Assembly: GCA_010015655.1 (NCBI GenBank)
Contig: ML976681.1
Location: 644,819 to 708,818 of the forward strand
DNA length: 64,000 bases
Direction of reading: 5' to 3'
Source: Bimuria novae-zelandiae CBS 107.79
Lineage: Eukaryota; Ascomycota; Dothideomycetes; Pleosporales; Didymosphaeriaceae
Both the position numbers and the translations under genes were made by a program. Below are positions 57,225-64,000 of this stretch, in pieces. The first letter of the stretch is position 1. Each line of letters begins with the position of its first letter. A model generated the notes under the pieces. The model did not search any database and was not told the DNA's origin. It worked only from the letters and a program-made list of their open reading frames with translations.

Positions 57225-59004
57225 CAATGGGTGGAAAAAAGTGGACTATCGCTCACGTGAACTGCCAAGGCGCTAGTTATCTTATCAATAAGGGCACTTG
57301 GTCCGTGCCTCAGCTCCAAACTGAACACCAGGACTCTATCACCACCTCGTATATAGCGATTTTTTTCGCCAACAACACCCATTATGCCACCTCAACGCAC
57401 TAGCGGCCGCCCGAACGACTCTCGCAACCTTACAGAGGCTCAGAAAGGTGCTATCGTAGCCCTACGCAAGCTCTCGAACACTGAATACGCCTATATCGCT
57501 GGCGCGATGGGTTTGAGCATCTTAACACCACAGAAAGTCTTCAAGAAGGTTGAAAAGGCTTGTGCGGAGGCCTCACTTGACCTATCGCTTAACAATTTGC
57601 TAGCCAAAGTCCATGCTACCCGTATCGGTCCCCCTAGAGCTAAACCTAAGGTACGTAATAGCAGCAAGCTTAGTGCTTAAATATGCAACGCTATTATATA
57701 ATTTAGCACTTATAATATTAAAGAATTGACCCGCCACGTCCTCTAAGAGGTCAGGATTACAGTAAGCTGTCTTACACTAGTTAAAATTGCTCACGAGCAC
57801 CGCGATCACGACCACACCTACGCTATTGTACGAGGTGTACGCCTAAAGAAGCCTGAGCTTGACGACGACGATATACGCAACCAAGAGCGCTACGTTGCCT
57901 AGATCCTTACTACACACAAGCGCTTTGCTCCTAAGCTTATATTTATTTACTACGACAAAACTAGTAAATTAATTAGAGGCAGGAATCTTCGCGGAGGCAA
58001 GTAGTACGTTTAAAGGGCACGTAGCGCTCTAGCTAATAAATACGCCCTTTCGTATCGCCCACCCTTTTTCAGCCTTATAATCTGCGCTGCTACGTTTACT
58101 AATACTACTATTTGCAGTCTAAAACGCCTATATTTAGTATAGGTAGCAAAGGAAGAGGAGAATCGCGAGGAGACATTTAAGCGCGTACGCAAAGCTAATA
58201 AGAGGGCTTATAAATTAATTAATAATAAGAAGGCCTGTGCGGACGTTACTAGCACCTAGGAAGAGCGCGCTCTTAGTAAAATTAATTATAATATCCTTTA
58301 CCGTAATAAGGCTACTAAGGCTACTAATTAAGCTACTAGCAAGAAGGGAGGAGCCTTTTAGGCTAGTTATAAAAACCCTATTACTCCTAATAAGTTCTTT
58401 AAATACAAGGACTTTGTATACAAAAGTGGGAAAGGCATAAACGGGATCTAGTACGCTAAATAGGTGCTTAAGGACGTTGTTTTTCCCTACTACGAAGCTA
58501 TACGCGCTAACAACTCTTATGCTTAGGTATTCTTAGTGTAAGATAACGTCTACCTTTATAGCCTAGGGCTCTAATATTGCGCACCTAAAATTAAAGAGAA
58601 GGACATACGCTTTGCTTTATACTCCCCTAACTTACCTAATCTACACCTAATTAAGCGCTATTTTAGCAGGCTTAAAGGTTTCTTAAAAGACTACGAAGTA
58701 AAGAGCGCGTTAAAACAAGCTAAAAATAATACAGTAGTATTTGTACAATCTATTTAGTAGGAAGATAAGACAATAAGGCAATATATAGCTTATTAACTCC
58801 ATCCTAATCACTTTCGTGATGTGGCTAAAGCTTGTGAAAAAGCTAATTATAATAATAACTTTACAGCATAATTTAAATACCTTTACATCTAGTATATTGC
58901 TGCTTAAAAGCTACTTTAATGGTAAATTCACAATGTAGCTGAAATTTTCGGTGTTCAGCCAAGGAATTTCACGTGAGCGATAGTCCACTTTTTTCCACCC
59001 ATTG
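57225..59004 (+). mobile_element. Tc1/mariner transposon, RIP-degraded inside, perfect ends
   Basis: The first 37 bp, beginning CAATGGGTGGAAAAAAGTGG, are repeated exactly and inverted at the right end, with TA at 57,223-57,224 and 59,005-59,006. The 1.78-kb inside is plus-strand transposase: an open N-terminus at 57,384 and remnants to about 58,890 with stops every few codons. The left 350 bp are GC-balanced, and the rest is AT-rich with TpA excess. It is a different family from the one at 13,961 (other ends, other size). Confidence 0.92.
57384..58890 (+). pseudogene. Tc1/mariner transposase remnant
   Basis: The first 98 codons (57,384-57,680) are open: MPPQRTSGRPNDSRNLTEAQ, then a helix-turn-helix-like section ending FKKVEKACAEASLDL. 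Past this the frame has many stops. Near 58,440-58,680 the catalytic region can be traced (FPYYEAIRANNSYA, DNVYLYSLGL, YSPNLPNLHLIKRYFSRLK, related to the usual YSPDLNPIENxW form). It is inactive. Confidence 0.8.
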
Positions 59005-59006
59005 TA

Positions 59007-59994
59007 CGAGCATGACGCCGCGCCAACAAGCAAAACGACGTGTATGGCTCTCCACAACATACTTCAGAAAAGCTGCAGTCGCACGTAGATTATCGTCTTC
59101 TATACAGGAGACGACGTTCAGCTCAGATGTCACAGCTAGAACGAGTGGATTTGCTTCATCGAGAGATGGCTGCCTCGAAGTCCGTGTACGTGCAACCTCC
59201 CCGATCAGGGAATGCTTTGTACAACGAAGACCACAAGGCTTTACATGGTAATGTGGTGCCGCCGCGGCGGGTCAGTTGGGGAACGCAAACTACGCCTGCG
59301 AATGTTCGCTAGGGAGCTTCCTCCTGCACATCGGAATGTGCAGTGGCACAGCTCCAATTCCTGCCAGAGGTGTCATTCTTCATACTTCGATGTTGTTGAG
59401 TCAAGATTGTAGTGACTTCATTGGATGCTAGTTTCTGGTCACTATCACTACCACGACGCCTCTCCCCGCTCGTTCACCCACAGCCCACTTTCTCGATACG
59501 GTCAGATGGCTTGCACGCGTACGGAAAGCATCCAAAGGGAGACTGCCAAGCCTATCCGCCGCTCTTGGCAGTGAGCTTGACCGTCCAGTGTGCGAGACGG
59601 AAAAGGCATCGCAGGGGTGGGCCAACCTGCATACGCACTGCAGTGTGATACCACTCGGGCAATGGCCCTCTATAAACTGAGAATGTCTCGTCTCCTGGTA
59701 TTCCGCTCACCAATTCCTGCCCTTTTCCGTCACTCTTTCGCCCTTTTTCGCTGTCAAGTTGACTACTTTCAAGGGTCTCTCCCCCTACGACTGTTCCTTA
59801 CGCATAGCAAGTTTGCGTTACTCGGTGGACCATCTTAAAGCGCTTTCGAAACCTACCGTCAAGAAAATCTTAGCGTTGAAATCTCTCACGGCAATGCTCT
59901 TGGATACACTCATTATTTCCTAATTTCACGTTTACATTTTCCTAGATTCTGGTATTTGAACGACCACTCCCGGACATCCTAGTCATTCATCGAG
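59007..59994. promoter_or_regulatory. Region upstream of the acyltransferase gene
   Basis: 1 kb of normal composition. TATAAA at 59,671-59,676 lies 319 bp before the ATG, with a C/T-rich stretch behind it. No other gene was recognised. The first part continues the sequence interrupted by the Tc1/mariner element. Confidence 0.4.
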
Positions 59995-61473
59995 ATGGCG
60001 CCTCGTGATGCTAATTGGATCGATGTAAGTATACATACAGCATCCAAATTTTAAACTCTACAACTAGTCTGACGCCTCATGTCTGAACAGGGCCTCCGCG
60101 GCATCGCTTCCTTCACGGTGGTTTGCGCCCACTTATGCACAGCTTTCGTCCCATGGCTACATCAACCAGCACAAGATCCCCACACCACGCCGCACCTCTT
60201 CCAACTACCCTTCTTCCGTCTCGCAGTCGGCGGGCGCTCTGCAGTGGCGCTCTTCTTCCTCATAACGGGCTACGTAAACTCTATAGGACCAATCGGACGT
60301 TCACGGTCGGGCAACACTGACGCAGCTTTCAACGGCATTGCGAGGAGCGCGCTGGCACGATCCGGCAGATTGATTCTTCCGACCATGATAGCGACCCTGT
60401 TGACGTGGTTCATGGCGAATATAAACGCGTACCACATGACCATGCACGTCGACTCGACGTGGATCCGGCAGGGCTGGCACCGTCAGGAGCCGACGCTGGG
60501 CTCAGCCTTCAACTCGCTGGTCAGAGCGGAGGTAGAGACGTGGACAGTCGGCTGGGACGACTACGACGGGACGCAATGGACGCTGCATCTGTTCCTGGAG
60601 GGCAGCATGCTGGTGTACATGACCATGCTCGCGACCGTGCTTGTGAAGCCCAAGGCGCGCTTCTTCATCTACGCAGTACTATACCTGTACTTCTGGCAGA
60701 TGGGCGAGGGTAAGATCCCGCTCCACACTTCACCAATGTTTCCAGACTCACTGACACACCCCACAGGCCAGGCCATCGGCGCCCTCAAAGGCCTCAACAT
60801 CATCTTCGGCATGTTCATTGCAGAACTAAACCACCACTACCGCGACACCGCACCCTCCGTCCTCCCCGCGCCCATTCCCTTCCTCCTCATCATCCTCGGC
60901 CTCTTCCTCTCCGGCTTCCCCCAAGACGCGCCCTCTAATGCGCACTGGTCCGACACAATGGCGCGCCTCATGACGTCCCTCACGCGCGAAAACTCCGATA
61001 TCCGCCGCTACTGGGACCACCTCGGCGCGGCCACCGTCCTCCTCGGCATCTTCTTCTCCCGCAACGCGCGCCGCGTGCTGTCCTCGCCAGTCTTCAACTT
61101 CCTCGGCCGCGTCAGCTTCCCCGTGTATCTCCTACACAACACCCTCATGAAATCCGTGCTCACGTGGATGGTGTATCTGCCGTCTGCTATGAATCCGCCC
61201 AGGAATGCACAGGGGCAGCAGATGGATTTGCAGCGCGGGACTACGACGCATATCTTCGTGGCGGTCGCGGTGTTTTACTACGTCTTGTATCGCGCGGCGG
61301 CGCTGTGGGTGGGGTATATTGATCCACTTTGTGCGAGGGCTGTGGATGGCGCGACGGGCTGGGCGTATGGAGAGGCTTCTCTCAGAGAGTATAGGCCGAT
61401 TTTGCAGCGCGTGGAGCCGAAATATTCACAATCGCCCGTGAGGGAGAAAACGAGGTTGGATTCGCCGGTATGA
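59995..61473 (+). CDS. Acyltransferase-3 family membrane protein
   Basis: Exons 59,995-60,024, 60,091-60,709 and 60,767-61,473 give 451 residues. The first exon is ten codons (MAPRDANWID) and joins GLRGIASFTVVCAHL, the typical LRGIA...H start of acyltransferase-3 proteins, whose His in helix 1 is thought catalytic. GGRSAVALFFLITGYV is the second hallmark. Hydrophobic segments follow near residues 110, 190, 270 and 300, then VSFPVYLLHNTLMKSVLTW and VAVAVFYYVLYRAAAL, about ten helices in all. These enzymes move acyl groups onto lipids, sugars or small metabolites, and the substrate here cannot be told. No biosynthetic gene lies beside it. The second intron is 57 nt and open in frame (GTAAGA...CTGAC...CAG), so a 470-residue unspliced form is possible. 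Confidence 0.88.
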
Positions 61474-62451
61474 GGGTACGACCACCTCCTCCTTTCCTCC
61501 GTTTTATGATCCTTGAATGATCTTGAGCAGCTACGACGCGAGCGTCCCCTCTCTCTTTCACAACGTTTCTCTTCTTGTACATTCTTCACCTGAGGCCTGG
61601 GCTCCACTATACCCCCTTTTGTCTTTTCACATACTTTCTTTCTTTTTGTCATGGAAAGGCCTATTCTCGCCCGACCGATCCGATACCCGGTCTTTCTGCT
61701 CATCTAGCAAGCATCGAGCGTGGCGTTTAGGAGTTGGAGCGTGTCGGGAAGGAAGTCATCTTTTGTCATCGCATTAGGAGGGAAAGCGGAGTTTCTGGAA
61801 CGACGACATGATGGTTTGTAGGAAGGAGGTTGTACCAAAGACGTCGAGACTCGAGACGAATTTCAAAACAGATGAAAAACATCATCATATCAGATATACT
61901 AGACGTCCAAGTCGATTATGGATCGTGTGATCGGTGGCCCGGGTGTTCGCTGCAGCAGAACGAGTATATAGTGCAGCGTGAATGAGTGGATCACATGTGG
62001 TATCCAGAATCTTGGAATCTTAGAATCTAGAATATGCCACAGATACACAGTGCAGCAGTAGCGTTTCGTGAAACACGTACCCGGGAAGTATCATTCCATG
62101 ATGTATAAAATAACAAGCCAATTCAGAGGTTGTGCAAATTGGTATCGTGCGCACACCGGCAAAGCAGATGCCGGACACATAATCAAAAGAGACAACACCA
62201 TACGACAGGTCCCAGACCAATCCCACCCACCTGCTCCTAACCGAGGACCTTGTCTCCTATATAAGTACCACCCGTTTTATTGATTGAATTGATGACAGCC
62301 GACCCCAAAACACCATTTCATGGAAAAAAAGGAATCCTGCCTTTGTACACGCCGCAGATGATGAGAGGGAAATAATGCGCCAAGTGCTCTATGTCGTGAC
62401 CAGAGACATTATGTAGAAGTACAATGTGGTATGCTGTATGGTGGAGGGGTG
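61474..62451. other. Tail-to-tail intergenic region
   Basis: About 1 kb between the 3' ends of the acyltransferase and SSXT genes. No feature was recognised. Confidence 0.4.
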
Positions 62452-63761
62452 TTATTGCTGTGGTTGCTGGAAGTTGTTCGGCATGCCGTTGTTCATGCCA
62501 ATCGCATTACTGGATAGTTGCATATTGGGCGGTAAACCAGCACTGTTGAGAGGTTGCATGTTGTTCTGTAGACCCGCACTATTCGGTGGCTGCATGCTGT
62601 TTTGTACACTTGCTAGTGACGAAGTTGAATTCAGTCGCTGCGGGCCTGGTGATGCCTTGTTCGACGCGCCCTTCCACCCAGGAAAGAGACTTTGCAGTCT
62701 TGCATATAGTTTCACAAGCTCGTCTGGTGACGCAGGCGCAACCATTATGGCAGGCCCGGGCATGATGTTCTGGTTCGGCTTGGTGTGTTTCTCCGCATTC
62801 TGCGCGAGGAAGGCGAGGTTGGCTTGCAGGCGTCGCATGTAGCTGGAGCTGTTAGCAGAGATGCAGATAGATCGGAAATCGTGAAGCTCACTCCCTGTAC
62901 TCGGGCGAGGGCTGCTGCTGCTTCTCGCCCTCCTGCTTCGTGTCGGGCGCGGGTCCAATGTGGCCGGCCTTGCCCTGCTCGTACAGCTCCATGACCTGCT
63001 GGATGAGCACCTGGTTGATCTCAAGCAGCGTGTCGATGCGCTGCTTTTCGCGCGCCTGGGCGACTGGCGACACAGGCGACTGCGGCATCTGCTTGACGGG
63101 CGTCTGGGCGGCCATGGGCTGCGGCATGGCGGGCTGGCTCGAGGGCGGGTTCATGGCTTGGGTCGCGGGCACGCTGGGCGACTGCATCTGCTGGGGCGTC
63201 GCATAGGGCGAGGCGGTCGCGGTGTGCTGGCTGGTGGCCGGCGAGGCGGTCTGGCGGCTCTGGACGAACTGCTGCTGGTGGGCGGGCGACGCGAGCGCCT
63301 GCGCATAGGGCGCGCTCGAGTACGGGCTAGCCTGGCCCTGCTGCTGCTGCTGCTGCTGCTGTGCGGTGGCTTCACTACGGTCAGCGCGCGGCGCGACGGC
63401 ATGGGGTGCGCGGCTTGGGGCCTGCGTATAGCAGAGGGAGGGAGTGATAGTGGCAGGCAGCGGCGCGCTTACCTCTCGCCTGGTAAAGCTGCGTCTGCGA
63501 CAGGCCTCCGGGCTGCATCACGGCGCCACTCGTCGCTTGGGACCCTGGAGCGCCTGGCATGGTCGCCGGAAAGCCTGGTGGCGGGCCATTGGCAAACTGC
63601 TGGTAGGGGAACGGCGCGTTGGCTGACTGCTGTAGCCGGGCCTGTGGATCTTGGTACAGGTGTGCCTGCTGCGGGGAATGCGAAGGTGCTGAGGAGGTGG
63701 AGAACGGCCCGCCAAACGAGGGCGGCAGGTGCTGGGGACTATTGAACGTTTGGTAATCCAT
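62452..63761 (-). CDS. SSXT (SS18-like) domain, glutamine-rich protein
   Basis: Exons 63,761-63,473, 63,369-62,892 and 62,842-62,452 give 385 residues. The start is MDYQTFNSPQHLPPSFGG. The first 200 residues are Gln/Pro/Ala/Ser-rich, with a run of eight Gln after the first intron. Then comes IDTLLEINQVLIQQVMELYE and, across intron 2, EYRDYMRRLQANLAFLAQNA. This matches the two helices of the SSXT domain of human SS18 (DDNNHLIQCIMDSQ ... QYQQMLHTNLVYLATIAD). SS18-type proteins belong to SWI/SNF (BAF) remodelling complexes, so a chromatin or coactivator role is likely. The acceptor after GTAGTGAAG was chosen because it keeps the Gln frame, and the nearer TAG leads to a stop. The tail repeats NxMQPxNSAGL units. 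Confidence 0.85.
62480..62640 (-). repeat. Short tandem repeat in the SSXT gene tail
   Basis: The codons for MQPPNSAGLQN, MQPLNSAGLPP and MQLSSNAIGMN form about three units of 11 codons (33 bp) at the C-terminus. Copies differ at several bases. Confidence 0.6.
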
Positions 63762-64000
63762 GGCGGGCGCTGCCAGTCATTGGGTGCGTCGCACAGCTCG
63801 GTTTAGATTGATTGGGGGAATGGGATGATCAAAGAAAGGAATAACGTGCGGTGTGTGATAAGGTTGTTGGGTCAAAGCAGGAAAGAAACTGCGCCACTGC
63901 CCCCGAAACCCCGGCGTGTGCTTAGAGCGTCCATTGCCGACGGTGTGAGCATTCGGCAGCAGAAAGACATTCCACGCAGCGCGCAGACGGCCGCCGTGAG
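63762..64000 (-). promoter_or_regulatory. Start of the SSXT gene promoter
   Basis: The upstream region contains ATTGG (inverse CCAAT) near 63,778 and again near 63,810, about 20 and 50 bp before the start codon. It continues beyond the window. Confidence 0.3.

Noticed and set aside
59995..61473. Secondary-metabolite gene cluster around the acyltransferase
   Set aside because: Neighbours are a DUF3824 gene, a transposon and an SSXT gene. No synthase, oxygenase or transporter lies nearby.
62960..63745. 261-codon plus-strand frame
   Set aside because: It is antisense to the SSXT gene, and the Leu run is the reverse of the CAG repeat coding for Gln.

Overview
The window looks like nuclear DNA of a filamentous ascomycete, most likely a Dothideomycete of the Capnodiales/Mycosphaerellales type. 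This is inferred from gene style: many introns of about 45-70 nt with CTAAC/CTGAC branch points, GC-rich genes next to AT-rich stretches full of TpA and stop codons as left by RIP (repeat-induced point mutation), Tc1/mariner-pogo and Copia elements, a DUF3824 gene, and many copies of a short LPxELRNRIY...VCRQIRxEYLP (2EXR/F-box-like) family common in black Dothideomycetes. No species is claimed.

Layout. (1) 1-17,730 is a RIP-degraded transposon island. It holds a Copia element with both LTRs and its target duplication (1,272-6,652), pogo-type DNA transposons at 7,823-9,926 and 10,086-12,211, and a nest at 12,251-17,725 in which one pogo element carries a second pogo element in its terminal repeat and a Tc1/mariner element in its transposase. 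(2) 19.2-24.8 kb holds four copies of the 2EXR-like family, one of them intact. (3) 25.3-46.6 kb is a conserved housekeeping block: a 909-aa unknown protein, mitochondrial GatB, trehalose-6-phosphate phosphatase (Tps2 type), a mitochondrial-type poly(A) polymerase-like nucleotidyltransferase, Ubc4-type E2, glutaryl-CoA dehydrogenase and FEN1. It also holds an 84-aa two-exon gene and one uncertain locus. Between glutaryl-CoA dehydrogenase and FEN1, which are head to head, lies a pogo remnant carrying a Copia solo LTR. (4) 47.2-51.9 kb holds a tRNA-like Pol III element and four more 2EXR-like copies, again one intact. (5) 52.6-63.8 kb holds a DUF3824 protein, a Tc1/mariner element with perfect 37-bp inverted repeats, an acyltransferase-3 membrane protein and an SSXT (SS18-like) glutamine-rich protein.

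The recognised genes are unrelated core functions (mitochondrial translation and RNA metabolism, trehalose synthesis, ubiquitination, lysine/tryptophan catabolism, DNA repair, chromatin) and do not form a pathway cluster. The changing part of the window is the 2EXR-like family, placed in two clusters on either side of the core block. Most of its copies are broken by stops and frameshifts, and two copies carry a CpA-to-TpA nonsense change at the same codon. Exon coordinates were worked out by hand from splice signals, reading phase and family alignment.
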